From: Streptomyces sp. SCSIO 75703
GTDB lineage: Bacteria > Actinomycetota > Actinomycetes > Streptomycetales > Streptomycetaceae
Assembly (NCBI RefSeq): GCF_036607905.1
Contig: NZ_CP144555.1
Coordinates: 620,001-684,000 of the forward strand
DNA: 64,000 nucleotides
Direction of reading: 5' to 3'
Shown piece after piece: positions 1-9,792 of this stretch. Below the pieces are notes generated by a model. The model saw nothing but the letters and a program-made list of their open reading frames with translations, was not told the DNA's origin and did no database searches. Both the position numbers and the translations under genes were made by a program. Positions within the stretch are counted from its first letter, which is position 1. Every line of letters starts with the position of its first letter.

Positions 1-23
1 GGCCGGACGCGGAGCGTCCCGGC

Positions 24-548
24 TCAGCGTGAGGGGGCGGGCGGGGGCAGGAGCGGTGTGAGCGGCAGGGCGGCCCAGATCACCTTGCCGCCGCCCGCCG
101 TGTGCGCCACGTCGCACGCCCCGCCCGCCTCCGTCGTGATCTCCCGCACCAGGAGCAGCCCGCGTCCGCCGGTGCGGCCGTGGTCGGTCTCCAGGGCCGT
201 CGGCCGGTAGGGGTGGCTGTCCTCGACGCAGACGCGGACCCACTCGGCGCCGACGGCGACCTCCACCGCGAGCGTCGGGGAGAGCACCGCCGCGTGCCGG
301 ACGGCGTTGGTGACCAGCTCCGAGACGATCAGGAGCAGCCCCTGCACCACCTCGTCGGCGACCGGCACGCCCTGGCGCAGCAGCAGGTCCCGCACGGCGT
401 GCCGGGCCTGCGGGACCGAGGCGTCGACGGCCGGGGCGGTGAAGCGCCAGACGCCCTCGTACGGCAGGGGCCGGGCGGGCCCGGGGTCGGGGAGCGGGGC
501 CCGGGGGCCGTGCGGGCACGGGCCGGTCCCGCGCCCCTCGTCGTCCAT
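24..548 (-). CDS. ATP-binding anti-sigma-type regulatory protein (HATPase_c)
   Basis: A small single-domain GHKL ATPase of the kind Streptomyces carries in dozens (RsbW/SpoIIAB-like serine kinases that bind sigma or anti-anti-sigma factors). The N box is visible as LIVSELVTNAVRHA and the G box as GGRGLLLVREI; the first ~40 residues are a proline/glycine-rich tail without a fold. The ATG at 548 lies about 10 nt after a GAGGGTGG Shine-Dalgarno-like stretch; a GTG at 584 in the same frame would add 12 residues. No partner sigma factor lies beside it, so the target is unknown. The family assignment is strong; kinase activity is inferred from the family. Confidence 0.85.
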   Translation of the reverse strand: MDDEGRGTGPCPHGPRAPLPDPGPARPLPYEGVWRFTAPAVDASVPQARHAVRDLLLRQGVPVADEVVQGLLLIVSELVTNAVRHAAVLSPTLAVEVAVGAEWVRVCVEDSHPYRPTALETDHGRTGGRGLLLVREITTEAGGACDVAHTAGGGKVIWAALPLTPLLPPPAPSR

Positions 549-826
549 CGTCCGGTCGCCACCCTCGCGCTCGATTGTCGCCACACCCCGAGTGTTGGCA
601 ACGCGCCCCTCCCGACCGAAGAACTGAACAGAAGTCAGCGCTTATCGAGCGATTCTGATCGTTGTCGTAGGACACGGTCGGTTTCAGGACTGTTCCTGTC
701 GTGAGTGCGCGGACTCGGCGAACATGCCGGGTGGTACGGGTTCGGCAGGCCCGTCCTCCCGCCCACCCGCTCCGCGTGGCCGCCCTCCGCCGGGCCGCCG
801 CGGCGCCGCTCGCTACCATCCCGGAC

Positions 827-1582
827 ATGGAGCCCCAGTTGAGGCACCGGGTCGACGACTCGGTCGCCACCGTCGTCGTCAGTCATCCGGCCCGGCGCAA
901 CGCCATGACGACACGGATGTGGCGGGAGCTGCCCGGCCTGCTCGACGCGCTGGCGGCGGACCCCGGCGTCCGCGCCCTGGTGCTCACCGGCGAGGGCGCC
1001 ACGTTCTGCGCCGGGGCCGACATCACGACCCTGCGCGACGGCGCCGAGGAGGCGCAGGCCCTCGCGGTGCGCGCCGAGGAGGCCCTCGCCGCCTTCCCCG
1101 GGCCGACGCTGGCCGCGATCCGGGGGCACTGCGTGGGGGGTGGCGCGCAACTCGCCGCCGCCTGCGACCTGCGCTTCGCCGAGGAGGGCGCGCTGTTCGG
1201 CGTGACCCCGGCGAAGCTGGGCGTGGTCTACCCGGCGTCCGCGACCCGGCGGCTGGTCGCCCTGGTGGGTCCCGCCACCGCCAAGTACCTCCTGTTCTCG
1301 GGTGAGTTGATCGACGCCGGGCGGGCGCTGCGCACCGGCCTGATCGACGAGGTGCTGCCCGCGGGCGAACTCGCCGCGCGGGTGGACGCGTTCGCCCGCA
1401 CGCTGGTGTCCCGCTCGCGGCTCACTCAGGCCGCGGCGAAGGAGTTCGCGGCGGGCCGGGACGACCGGGAGGCGTACTGGGCGCGGCAGGCCCGCGACAG
1501 CGGCGAGACCGCCGAGGGCGTCGCCGCCTTCCTGGAGCGCCGGACCCCGCGCTTCGGCTGGAGCGCGCCCGCCCCCGAGTGA
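827..1582 (+). CDS. enoyl-CoA hydratase/isomerase family protein
   Basis: Crotonase-fold enzyme of 251 residues, the usual family length. The two oxyanion-hole segments are present: GATFCAGADI near residue 60 and GHCVGGGAQLAAACDLR near residue 100, followed by FGVTPAKLGVVYP. It probably hydrates or isomerises an acyl-CoA in beta-oxidation or a related pathway; the sequence does not fix the substrate. The ATG at 827 begins the conserved core; an upstream ATG-like extension to 701 is arginine-rich and non-conserved in character. It is monocistronic with respect to the next gene (about 70 bp gap). Confidence 0.88.
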   Translation: MEPQLRHRVDDSVATVVVSHPARRNAMTTRMWRELPGLLDALAADPGVRALVLTGEGATFCAGADITTLRDGAEEAQALAVRAEEALAAFPGPTLAAIRGHCVGGGAQLAAACDLRFAEEGALFGVTPAKLGVVYPASATRRLVALVGPATAKYLLFSGELIDAGRALRTGLIDEVLPAGELAARVDAFARTLVSRSRLTQAAAKEFAAGRDDREAYWARQARDSGETAEGVAAFLERRTPRFGWSAPAPE

Positions 1583-1651
1583 CCCGGGCCGGCGGCCGGG
1601 AACACCCCGTACCCCTGGAGGACGTACTGAGCGGTTGGTAACGTCGCCGCC

Positions 1652-2521
1652 ATGACGTCTGCCGCCCCGGAGGCGCGTGCCGCGCGCCGTTGCCACAACG
1701 CGCTGAACACGCTGCACTCGACGCACTTCTTCTCCCCCGACCTGGACCGGGAGATGGCCGCGCTCGGCGTGCGCGATCCCCGCGCCGTGAACTTCGCGGC
1801 CCGTGCCGCCGCGCTCGGAGCGGTCGGTGCCGGTCCGGTGACGGCGGCCTTCTACAACTACCGGCACGAGCTGGTCGCCCGGCACCTGCCCGCCCTGTGG
1901 GAGACCGTCTCCCCGGCGCAGGCGCTCGCCGCCCGGCTGCGCGCCGTCGACGCGACCCTGCGCCGCCAGCTGGGCGAGGAGACGCTGGCGTCGCCCGAGA
2001 TGGCGGAAGCCGCCGAACTCGCGCTGCGGGCCACCGAGGGCTGCTCGCGCGGCGCCCGCCCGCTGTACGCCGCACACGCCGACCTGCCCGTGCCCGACGC
2101 CCCGCACCTGGCGTACTGGCACGCGACGACCCTGCTGCGAGAGCACCGCGGCGACGGGCACGTGGCCGTGCTGCTCGCGGCGGAGCTGGACGGGCCCGAG
2201 GCGCTGGTGACGCACACCGCCACCGGCCGGGGCATGAACCCGGACTGGCTCCTGACCACCCGGGGCTGGACCCGGGAGCACTGGGACGCGGCGGCGCTGC
2301 GGCTGCGCGAGCGCGGGCTGCTCGACGACACCGGGGAGCTGACCGAGCGGGGCACCGCGCTGCGCGCGGAGATCGAGGCGGAGACCGACCGGCTGGACGC
2401 GGGCCCCTACGCGCGCCTCGGCGCCGAGGGCGTGGCCCGGCTGACGGAGCTGGGGACCGGCTTCGCGCGGGCGGCCGTCGCCGCGGGCGCCTACCCGGCG
2501 GACCTGTTCGGCAAGGGCTGA
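1652..2521 (+). CDS. SCO6745-family protein (winged-helix-like, function unknown)
   Basis: A 289-residue protein of an actinobacterial family usually named after SCO6745. The N-terminus holds the motif LHSTHFFSPD and a helical region. The C-terminal third (WTREHWDAAALRLRERGLLD through GTALRAEIEAETD) looks like a winged-helix segment of the MarR/DUF type. No enzyme signature is visible. It is followed by two perfect hairpins, so it is probably transcribed separately from the tex gene downstream. Function is not known to me. Confidence 0.75.
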   Translation: MTSAAPEARAARRCHNALNTLHSTHFFSPDLDREMAALGVRDPRAVNFAARAAALGAVGAGPVTAAFYNYRHELVARHLPALWETVSPAQALAARLRAVDATLRRQLGEETLASPEMAEAAELALRATEGCSRGARPLYAAHADLPVPDAPHLAYWHATTLLREHRGDGHVAVLLAAELDGPEALVTHTATGRGMNPDWLLTTRGWTREHWDAAALRLRERGLLDDTGELTERGTALRAEIEAETDRLDAGPYARLGAEGVARLTELGTGFARAAVAAGAYPADLFGKG

Positions 2522-2534
2522 CCCCGGCCGCGGG

Positions 2535-2569
2535 CTCCGGCACGGGGGCCCGCCACGCCCGTGCCGGAG
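2535..2569. terminator. 12-bp perfect hairpin after the SCO6745-like gene
   Basis: CTCCGGCACGGG at 2535-2546 pairs perfectly with CCCGTGCCGGAG at 2558-2569 across an 11-nt loop. It starts 14 nt after the stop codon. There is no U-tract, as is usual for Streptomyces intrinsic terminators. Confidence 0.7.
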
Positions 2570-2620
2570 ACCGCCCCGCCGGCGCCCGCCGCCCCGGAAC
2601 GCCCCGGTGACACCGCCGGT

Positions 2621-2656
2621 CCGCCGGGCCCCGGCCTGATGCCCGGGGCCCGGCGG
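2621..2656. terminator. 14-bp perfect hairpin between SCO6745-like gene and tex
   Basis: CCGCCGGGCCCCGG at 2621-2634 pairs perfectly with CCGGGGCCCGGCGG at 2643-2656, with an 8-nt loop. It is the second strong hairpin in 120 bp and lies about 100 nt before the tex start. It could be a back-up terminator or a leader structure for tex. Confidence 0.6.
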
Positions 2657-2757
2657 GGCGGGCTCCCGGGGCGGCACGCCCCGTGCCCTGGTCCGCGAGG
2701 GCCCCGTCCACCTGCCACAATTGCCGCGCAACCTCAGTGAGAAGGCGGTACGGGATC

Positions 2758-5130
2758 GTGACGACACCCCTCCCCGGGTCCATCGAAGGCAGGATCGCCG
2801 AGGAACTCGGCGTACGGGAGCGGCAGGTGACGGCCGCCGTGGAGCTGCTGGACGGCGGCTCGACGGTGCCCTTCATCGCCCGCTACCGCAAGGAGGCGAC
2901 CGAGATGCTCGACGACGCGCAGTTGCGCGTCCTCGAGGAGCGGTTGCGCTATCTGCGGGAACTGGAGGACCGGCGGGCGGCGATCCTCGACTCGGTGCGT
3001 GAGCAGGGCAAGCTCACCGAGGAGCTGGAGGGCCGTATCCGCGCGGCCGAGACCAAGGCCCGCCTGGAGGACATCTACCTGCCCTTCAAGCCCAAGCGGC
3101 GTACCAAGGCGCAGATCGCCCGCGAGGCCGGTCTCGCGCCGCTGGCCGAGGGGCTGCTCGGCGCCCCGGGCACCGACCCGCTCGCCGCGGCGGCGGCCTT
3201 CGTCGACGCGGACAAGGGCGTGGCCGACGCGCAGGCGGCGCTGGACGGCGCCCGGTCGATCCTCACCGAGAAGTTCTCGGAGGACGCCGACCTCATCGGC
3301 GAGCTGCGCGAGCGGATGTGGACGCGCGGCCGGCTCACGGCCAGGGTGAAGGAGGGCAAGGAGGAGGCCGGCGCCAAGTTCGCCGACTACTTCGACTTCT
3401 CCGAGCCGTTCACCGCCCTGCCCTCGCACCGGGTCCTCGCCATGCTGCGCGGCGAGAAGGAGGACGTCCTCGACCTCGTCCTGGAACCGGAGGAGCCCAC
3501 CGACGGCCCGTCCTCCTACGAGGGGATCGTGGCGAGCCGCTTCGGCATCGCCGACCGGGGCCGGCCGGGCGACACGTGGCTGACGGACACGGTCCGCTGG
3601 GCCTGGCGCACCCGCATCCTGGTCCACCTCGGCATCGACCTGCGGCTGCGGCTGCGCACCGCCGCCGAGGACGAGGCGGTGAACGTCTTCGCCGCCAACC
3701 TGCGCGACCTGCTGCTGGCCGCCCCGGCGGGCACCCGGGCCACGCTGGGCCTGGACCCCGGTTTCCGTACCGGTGTGAAGGTCGCCGTCGTCGACGCGAC
3801 CGGCAAGGTCGTCGCCACGGACGTGATCCACCCGCACGTGCCCGCCAACCGCTGGGACGAGTCGGTCGCCAAGCTGGCCCGGCTGGCGAAGGAGCACGCC
3901 GTCGACCTGGTGGCGATCGGCAACGGCACCGCCTCCCGCGAGACCGACCGGCTCGCCGGGGACCTCGTCGCCCGGCACCCGGAGCTGAAGCTGACCAAGG
4001 TGATGGTGTCCGAGGCGGGGGCCTCCGTGTACTCGGCCTCCGCCTTCGCCTCCCAGGAACTGCCCGGTCTGGACGTGTCGCTGCGCGGCGCGGTGTCCAT
4101 CGCGCGCCGGCTCCAGGACCCGCTGGCCGAGCTGGTGAAGATCGACCCGAAGTCGATCGGCGTCGGCCAGTACCAGCACGACCTGTCCGAGGTGAAGCTG
4201 TCGCGTTCGCTGGACGCGGTGGTGGAGGACTGTGTGAACGGCGTGGGCGTGGACGTCAACACCGCGTCGGCGCCGCTGCTCGCCCGGGTGTCCGGCATCT
4301 CCTCCGGGCTGGCCGAGAACATCGTCGCCCACCGCGACACCCACGGGCCGTTCACCTCGCGCACCGAGCTGAAGAAGGTCTCGCGGCTCGGCCCGAAGGC
4401 GTACGAGCAGTGCGCGGGCTTCCTGCGCATCCGGGGCGGCAGCGATCCGCTGGACGCCTCCAGCGTGCACCCCGAGGCGTACCCGGTGGTGCGCCGGATG
4501 GTGAAGACCGCCGGGCGGGAGGTGGCCGCGCTGATCGGCGACACGGCGGCGCTGCGGTCGCTGCGGCCCGCCGACTTCGTCGACGAGACCTTCGGCCTGC
4601 CGACCGTCACCGACATCCTGCGGGAACTGGAGAAGCCGGGGCGCGACCCGCGGCCCGCCTTCCGGACGGCCGTCTTCAAGGAGGGCGTGGAGAAGATCTC
4701 CGACCTGGAGTCCGGGATGGTGCTGGAGGGCGTCGTCACCAACGTGGCGGCCTTCGGCGCGTTCGTGGACGTCGGGGTGCACCAGGACGGTCTGGTGCAC
4801 GTGTCCGCGATGTCGAAGAGCTTCGTGAAGGACCCCCGGGACGTGGTCAAGCCCGGCGACATCGTGAAGGTGAAGGTCCTCGACGTCGACATCCCGCGCA
4901 AGCGGATCTCGCTGACGCTCCGCCTGGACGACGAGGCGGTCGCGCCGGACCAGCAGCAGGACCAGCAGCAGGGCCGGCGGCAGGGCCAGGGCCGGCCGCA
5001 GCGGGACGGCCGGCCGCCGCGCCAGCGCCGGCAGCAGGGCGGCTCCGGCGGCGGCAAGGGCGGGCGCCCGTCCGCCCCGCCCGCGAACGGGGCGATGGCC
5101 GACGCGCTGCGCCGGGCCGGGCTCGCCTAG
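2758..5130 (+). CDS. tex: Tex family RNA-binding transcription accessory protein
   Basis: Large (790-residue) Tex protein, a nucleic-acid-binding factor that associates with RNA and the transcription machinery. Domains in order: N-terminal helical Tex domain, YqgF/RNase H-like core (TLGLDPGFRTGVKVAVVD near residue 345), helix-hairpin-helix region (VGVDVNTASAPLLARVSGIS), HRDC-like helices, and an S1 domain (GMVLEGVVTNVAAFGAFVDV) near residues 655-725. The last ~65 residues are a Q/R/G-rich disordered tail that probably adds RNA affinity. The GTG at 2758 follows GAAGGCGG; the conserved sequence begins at TTPLPGSIEGRIAEEL. Convergent with the ABC-F gene. Confidence 0.93.
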   Translation: MTTPLPGSIEGRIAEELGVRERQVTAAVELLDGGSTVPFIARYRKEATEMLDDAQLRVLEERLRYLRELEDRRAAILDSVREQGKLTEELEGRIRAAETKARLEDIYLPFKPKRRTKAQIAREAGLAPLAEGLLGAPGTDPLAAAAAFVDADKGVADAQAALDGARSILTEKFSEDADLIGELRERMWTRGRLTARVKEGKEEAGAKFADYFDFSEPFTALPSHRVLAMLRGEKEDVLDLVLEPEEPTDGPSSYEGIVASRFGIADRGRPGDTWLTDTVRWAWRTRILVHLGIDLRLRLRTAAEDEAVNVFAANLRDLLLAAPAGTRATLGLDPGFRTGVKVAVVDATGKVVATDVIHPHVPANRWDESVAKLARLAKEHAVDLVAIGNGTASRETDRLAGDLVARHPELKLTKVMVSEAGASVYSASAFASQELPGLDVSLRGAVSIARRLQDPLAELVKIDPKSIGVGQYQHDLSEVKLSRSLDAVVEDCVNGVGVDVNTASAPLLARVSGISSGLAENIVAHRDTHGPFTSRTELKKVSRLGPKAYEQCAGFLRIRGGSDPLDASSVHPEAYPVVRRMVKTAGREVAALIGDTAALRSLRPADFVDETFGLPTVTDILRELEKPGRDPRPAFRTAVFKEGVEKISDLESGMVLEGVVTNVAAFGAFVDVGVHQDGLVHVSAMSKSFVKDPRDVVKPGDIVKVKVLDVDIPRKRISLTLRLDDEAVAPDQQQDQQQGRRQGQGRPQRDGRPPRQRRQQGGSGGGKGGRPSAPPANGAMADALRRAGLA

Positions 5131-5228
5131 GGCCTCTCGTTCGGATCACGCCGGGCTCGCGGAGTCCGGCACCGGTCCCGGATCCGGTCTGATCCAGACG
5201 CGAGACCCTGGGTCCGTGACGCCGGCGG

Positions 5229-5267
5229 TGCGCCGGGTGCCCCCCCAGAGCGGGGGTGCCCGGCGCA
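5229..5267. terminator. bidirectional hairpin between tex and the ABC-F gene
   Basis: TGCGCCGGG/CCCGGCGCA (9 bp) plus CCCCC/GGGGG (5 bp) form one stem with a 2x2 internal mismatch and a 7-nt loop. It sits in the 143-bp gap between convergent genes, so it can serve both. Confidence 0.65.
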
Positions 5268-5273
5268 CGGCGT

Positions 5274-6917
5274 TCAGGACGGGTGTTCCGTCACCGTGCC
5301 GTCGGCCACCTCAAGGCGCCGGGTCACGCGCACCGCGTCCAGCATCCGCCGGTCGTGGGTGACCAGGAGCAGGGTGCCCTCGTAGGAGTCGAGGGCCGCC
5401 TCCAGTTGCTCGATGGCGGGCAGGTCGAGGTGGTTGGTGGGCTCGTCCAGCACCAGCAGGTTGACGCCCCGGCCCTGGAGGAGGGCGAGGGCGGCCCGGG
5501 TGCGTTCGCCCGGGGAGAGCGTGGCCGCCGGACGCAGGACGTGGTCCGAGCCGAGGCCGAACTTGGCGAGCAGGGTGCGGACCTCGACCGGTTCGGTGTC
5601 CGGCGTGGCCGCCTGGAAGGCGTCGAGCAGGCTCTCGGTGCCGTGGAAGAGACGGCGGGCCTGGTCGACCTCGCCGGTCAGCACCCCGGAACCGAGCGCG
5701 CCGTGCCCGGCGTCCAGCGGGACGCGGCCGAGCAGGGCGGCGAGCAGGGTGGACTTGCCCGCGCCGTTGGCCCCGGTGACCGCCACCCGGTCCGCCCAGT
5801 CGATCTGGAGGGAGACGGGGCCGAGGGTGAAGCCGCCGCGGCGGACCTCGGCGTCGCGCAGGGTGGCGACGACGGCGCCGGAGCGGGGCGCGGAGGCGAT
5901 CTCCATGCGCAGCTCCCACTCCTTGCGCGGTTCCTCGACCACCTCCAGGCGTTCCAGCATCCGTTCGGTCTGGCGGGCCTTTGCGGCCTGCTTCTCGCTG
6001 GCCTCGCTGCGGAACTTGCGCCCGATCTTGTCGTTGTCGCCGGCCTTGCGCCGGGCGTTCTTGACGCCCTTGTCCATCCAGGAGCGCTGGGTGCGGGCCC
6101 GCTCCTGGAGCTGGGAGCGTTTGCCGGCGTACTCCTCGTACTCGTCGCGGGCGTGCCGGCGGGCGACCTCGCGCTCCTCCAGGTAGGCCGCGTAGCCGCC
6201 GCCGTAGAGGTTGATGCGCCGCTGCGCCAGGTCGAGTTCGAGGACCTTGGTGACGGTGCGGGTGAGGAACTCGCGGTCGTGGCTGACCAGGACGGTGCCG
6301 GCGCGCAGCCCGCGCACGAAGCCCTCCAGCCGTTCCAGCCCGTCCAGGTCGAGGTCGTTGGTGGGCTCGTCGAGCAGGAAGACGTCGTAGCGGGAGAGCA
6401 GGAGGGAGGCGAGTCCGGCGCGGGCGGCCTGGCCGCCGGAGAGGGAGGTCATCGGCTGGTCCAGGCCGACCGCGAGGCCCAGCGTCCGGGCGGTCTCCTC
6501 GGCGCGTTCGTCGAGGTCGGCGCCGCCGAGGGCGAGCCAGCGCTCCAGGGCGCCCGCGTAGGCGTCGTCGGCGCCGGGGACCGCGTCGACCAGGGCCTGG
6601 GTGGCCTCGTCCATGGCGTGCTGGGCGGCAGTGACGCCGGTGCGGCGGGCGAGGAAGGCGCGGACGGACTCGCCGGGCCGGCGCTCGGGTTCCTGCGGCA
6701 GGTGGCCGACGGTCGCGCCGGGCGGGGAGAGGCGCACCTCGCCCTCCTCGGGCACGGTCAGTCCGGCGAGCAGGCGCAGCAGGGTGGACTTGCCCGCGCC
6801 GTTGGCCCCGACCAGGCCGATGACGTCACCGGGGGCGACGACGAGGTCGAGCCCGGCGAACAGGGAGCGGTCACCGTGGCCGGCGGCGAGGTTCTTGGCG
6901 ACGAGGGTGGCAGTCAT
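5274..6917 (-). CDS. ABC-F family ATP-binding protein (ribosome-associated)
   Basis: A 547-residue soluble protein with two ABC cassettes and no membrane domain. Walker A motifs GANGAGKST occur near residue 37 and again in the second half. Signature motifs are LSGGQAARA and LSPGERTRA; Walker B motifs are LLDEPTNDLDL and LVLDEPTNHLDL. The cassettes are joined by a charged coiled linker (about residues 210-290), the ABC-F P-site tRNA interaction motif region. ABC-F proteins act on ribosomes in translation quality control or antibiotic protection; which applies here cannot be told. The start ATG at 6917 overlaps the upstream stop (TGATG), so the two genes are translationally coupled. Confidence 0.92.
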   Translation of the reverse strand: MTATLVAKNLAAGHGDRSLFAGLDLVVAPGDVIGLVGANGAGKSTLLRLLAGLTVPEEGEVRLSPPGATVGHLPQEPERRPGESVRAFLARRTGVTAAQHAMDEATQALVDAVPGADDAYAGALERWLALGGADLDERAEETARTLGLAVGLDQPMTSLSGGQAARAGLASLLLSRYDVFLLDEPTNDLDLDGLERLEGFVRGLRAGTVLVSHDREFLTRTVTKVLELDLAQRRINLYGGGYAAYLEEREVARRHARDEYEEYAGKRSQLQERARTQRSWMDKGVKNARRKAGDNDKIGRKFRSEASEKQAAKARQTERMLERLEVVEEPRKEWELRMEIASAPRSGAVVATLRDAEVRRGGFTLGPVSLQIDWADRVAVTGANGAGKSTLLAALLGRVPLDAGHGALGSGVLTGEVDQARRLFHGTESLLDAFQAATPDTEPVEVRTLLAKFGLGSDHVLRPAATLSPGERTRAALALLQGRGVNLLVLDEPTNHLDLPAIEQLEAALDSYEGTLLLVTHDRRMLDAVRVTRRLEVADGTVTEHPS

Positions 6918-7999
6918 CAGGGCCCCGATCCTAGCCTCGGCGGCCTGTGCGGCCGGCCCCGGCTCCCGGCCTCGGCCGCCGGGTGCTCCACCGCCGTGAC
7001 CAGGACGCTGTCCGGGGCGCGGGCCACCAGCCAGGAGCGTCCGCGGACCGTGTCCGGGGGCAGGTCGAGGCGGTGGTGCCCGGTGGCGAGGAGGCCGTCG
7101 AAGACCTCGCGCGCACGGGTGCGGCGCAGCCGGTCGAGGCGGTACGCGGTGAGCCGGACCCGGCAGGGGGAGGCGATCTCGACCCCGGCGGTGGTGCCGG
7201 TGGCGGAGAGCCGGGCCAGCCGGTGCCGTGCGGCGGGGCCGCGCCGCAGGGCGTGTTCGACGCGGGCGACGAGCAGCGGGACGACCGGCGGCAGGTCCTC
7301 GACGAAGGCTGCCGCGGCGCCGGCCCGCGCGAACGCGGCCCGCACGGCGGCGCGCGCGGTCTCGGGGACGGCGGGGGCGAAGACGACGGCACCGTAGGCG
7401 CGCAGTTCCCCGGCGGGCACGGCGTCGGTGCCGGGGGCGATGTCGGCGCCGATGCCGGTGGTGCGCAGCGCGGCGGCCGGCCGGGCGAGCAGGGCGACGC
7501 GGGGGCCGATCAGCAGCGCCCGGCGGCGGGGGCGGGCGGCGCCGTCGAGCAGGGCGGTGAGCGCCGCGCGGTACTCGGGGCCGGAGAAGCGGTAGGGGCC
7601 GATGCCGTGGTAGCCGTCGCGGTCCAGGTCGGCGTGTGCGGAGGTCTGCCAGGCGAAGTCGCGCCAGATGACGTCGCCGCCCTCGCGCCGGATCACGGCG
7701 GTGACGGCGCCGCAGGCCAGGTCCTCGCACTCGGGGCAGCCGTAGAGGACGTACCGGCCGCCGGGCAGGGGGGCGGGGGCCTCCAGGAGCAGGGCGCGCA
7801 CCTGCCCGGCGAAGATCTCGGGCGGGACGTCGGCGGCCAGCGGGGAGACCGCGTCGAGGTCGGCGAGGCGGTGCAGGAGGGGGTCCCCGTCGACGAGGAA
7901 GTCGGTGAAGTCGCGGTGCGCCTGGTGGTCACCGTCGGCGAGGACCCCTCCCGCCCGGGTCGCCGGGGCGAGGCCGAAGGTCGCGTACTCGGCAGACAT
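6917..7999 (-). CDS. oxidoreductase-like protein of unknown function
   Basis: A 360-residue cytoplasmic protein. The N-terminal part has a possible metal-binding cluster, YGCPECEDLACGAVTAVI near residue 88, followed by VIWRDFAWQ and a YHGIGPYRF segment. The C-terminal half carries alternating hydrophobic strands (ALLIGPRVALLARPAAALR; AYGAVVFAP) like a Rossmann-type sub-domain. Streptomyces homologues are often labelled 'oxidoreductase', but I see no complete cofactor motif and do not assign an activity. Its stop codon overlaps the ABC-F start by one base, so the pair is an operon. Confidence 0.65.
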   Translation of the reverse strand: MSAEYATFGLAPATRAGGVLADGDHQAHRDFTDFLVDGDPLLHRLADLDAVSPLAADVPPEIFAGQVRALLLEAPAPLPGGRYVLYGCPECEDLACGAVTAVIRREGGDVIWRDFAWQTSAHADLDRDGYHGIGPYRFSGPEYRAALTALLDGAARPRRRALLIGPRVALLARPAAALRTTGIGADIAPGTDAVPAGELRAYGAVVFAPAVPETARAAVRAAFARAGAAAAFVEDLPPVVPLLVARVEHALRRGPAARHRLARLSATGTTAGVEIASPCRVRLTAYRLDRLRRTRAREVFDGLLATGHHRLDLPPDTVRGRSWLVARAPDSVLVTAVEHPAAEAGSRGRPHRPPRLGSGP

Positions 8000-8310
8000 G
8001 CGGTGAGTATTCCCGGGGCCGCCGCGGCCGGCGGCGCGCCGGTTCCCCCCGGGGAGTGGTGACCGGGCGGGGGGGCCGTGCCCGCCGGGGTGTACCGGGG
8101 GCCGGGGGCCCGGGGCGGGGCGGCGGGCGTACGTACGGTCGAAGGGGGGCCCGGCGGGAGCGGGCTGGACGGGGCCGGGCGGTGCCCGTACCGCCGGGCG
8201 GATGACGGCCGGATGGCGACCGTGTGACCAAGGGGGGCATGGACACGACGAGCCGCAGGGGACTCAATAGGCTCCGAACGGACCGCGTTCTCCTACCACT
8301 TGGAGCAATC
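8000..8310. other. intergenic region, divergent promoters not resolved
   Basis: A 311-bp gap between the divergent oxidoreductase-like gene and the M1 peptidase gene. It is very G-rich on the plus strand. I see no clear -35/-10 pair, palindrome or RNA gene; it must contain the two divergent promoters. Confidence 0.4.
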
Positions 8311-9792
8311 GTGCACCGCAGACTGATCGTGCCGGGCGCGCTGGGCGCCGCCGTGCTGATGCTGGCGATCCCGGCGTCGGCGGCGGGCCACTCCCCCGGC
8401 GCCCCGGGGATCGGCGACCCCTATTACCCGGCCTACGGCAACGGCGGCTACGACGTCTCCCACTACGACCTGCGCCTGACCTACCAGCCGGCCACCGACC
8501 GCCTGGAGGGCACGGCGACCCTCCTGGCCCGGACCACGCAGGACCTCTCCCGCTTCAACCTCGACTTCCTGCTGGACGTCGGCGAGGTCCGGGTCGACGG
8601 CGTGCCCGCCGCCTTCGCCACCTCCGGCGAACACGAGCTGGAGATCACCCCGAGGACGCCGCTGGCCAAGGACACCCCGGTCACCGTCGTGGTCCGCTAC
8701 AGCGGGGTGCCCTCCTCGAAGAAGGCGTACGGCTTCACCAGTTGGCACCGCACCCCGGACGGCGGGGTCGGCGCCAACGAGCCCGAGGCGGCGTGGTGGT
8801 GGTTCCCCAGCAACGACCACCCACTGGACAAGGCCACCTTCGACGTCTCCGTGCAGGTCCCCGACGGCACCCAGGTCATCTCCAACGGCACGCTCCAGTC
8901 CACGAGTTCCCGGCTGGGCTGGACCCGCTGGAACTGGCGCAGCGACAAGCCGCAGGCCACCTACCTGGCCACCCTGGCGATCGGCCGCTTCGACCTCACC
9001 ACCGGCACCACCGAGAGCGGCATCCCCGTCGTCAACGCCTACAGCAAGGGCCTCGGCGCCCACGCCGGGGCGGCACGGGCCAGCGTGGAACGGACCGGCG
9101 AGGTCGCCGACTGGCTGGCCGGCTACTTCGGGCCCTACCCGTACAACGCGCTCGGCGGGTACGTGCCCAACACCACCACCGGGTACGCGCTGGAGACGCA
9201 GACGCGCCCCTTCTACAGCCCCCGGCAGTTCGCGAACGGCTCCAACGTCTCCGTCGTCGTGCACGAGTTGGCCCACCAGTGGTACGGCGACCTGGTGTCG
9301 GTGCGCGGCTGGCGGGACATCTGGATCAACGAGGGCTTCGCCCGGTACGCGCAGTGGCTCTGGTCCGAGCACGAGGGTGAGGGCACGGCACAGGAGCTGG
9401 CCGACCACACCTACGCCTCCCACCCGGCGGACGACCCGTTCTGGACCGTGCGGCCCGGCGACCCCGGCCCGGACGACCAGTTCCACACCGCCGTCTACGA
9501 CCGGGGCGCGCTGGCCGTGCAGGCGCTGCGCAACGCCATCGGCGACGCGGACTTCTTCACCGTGCTGAAGGGCTGGCCGGCGAGGTACGCGCACGGCAAC
9601 GCCTCCGTCGCCGACTTCCGGCGCTACGCCGAGGAGGTCTCCGGCAAGCCGCTGGCCGCGCTCTTCGACACCTGGCTGTACGAGCCGTCGAAGCCGGCCG
9701 CGTCCGCCGCCCGGTCCGCCTCCGTGGCGTCCGCCGCGACCGTGGAGCCGGCCTCGTGGAAGAAGATCGCCGCGACCAACGGCGTGCACGCG
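8311..9792 (+). CDS. secreted M1-family metallopeptidase, 3' end lacking a stop codon
   Basis: Zinc aminopeptidase of the M1 family, exported. The GTG at 8311 follows GGAG at a 5-nt spacing. It gives a signal peptide (VHRRLIVPGALGAAVLMLAI... cut near PASAAG). The zinc site HELAHQWYGD with the downstream Glu in WINEGFARY is intact, and the N-terminal beta domain is complete. The recognisable protein ends at WKKIAATNGVHA (about 9792), where a stop would be expected. No stop follows in this frame until 12990, far inside antisense sequence of the fadB-like gene. The other two frames are also open to the merR start. The end given is therefore the end of recognisable sequence, not a true stop. Confidence 0.8.

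Noticed and set aside
635..2767. Long minus-strand open frame opposite the hydratase and SCO6745-like genes
   Set aside because: Arg/Gly/Pro-rich composition, no domain, wholly antisense to two well-supported genes; typical high-GC shadow.
2734..4800. Long minus-strand frame opposite tex
   Set aside because: Antisense shadow of the tex gene with His/Gly/Val-rich, low-complexity translation and no motif.
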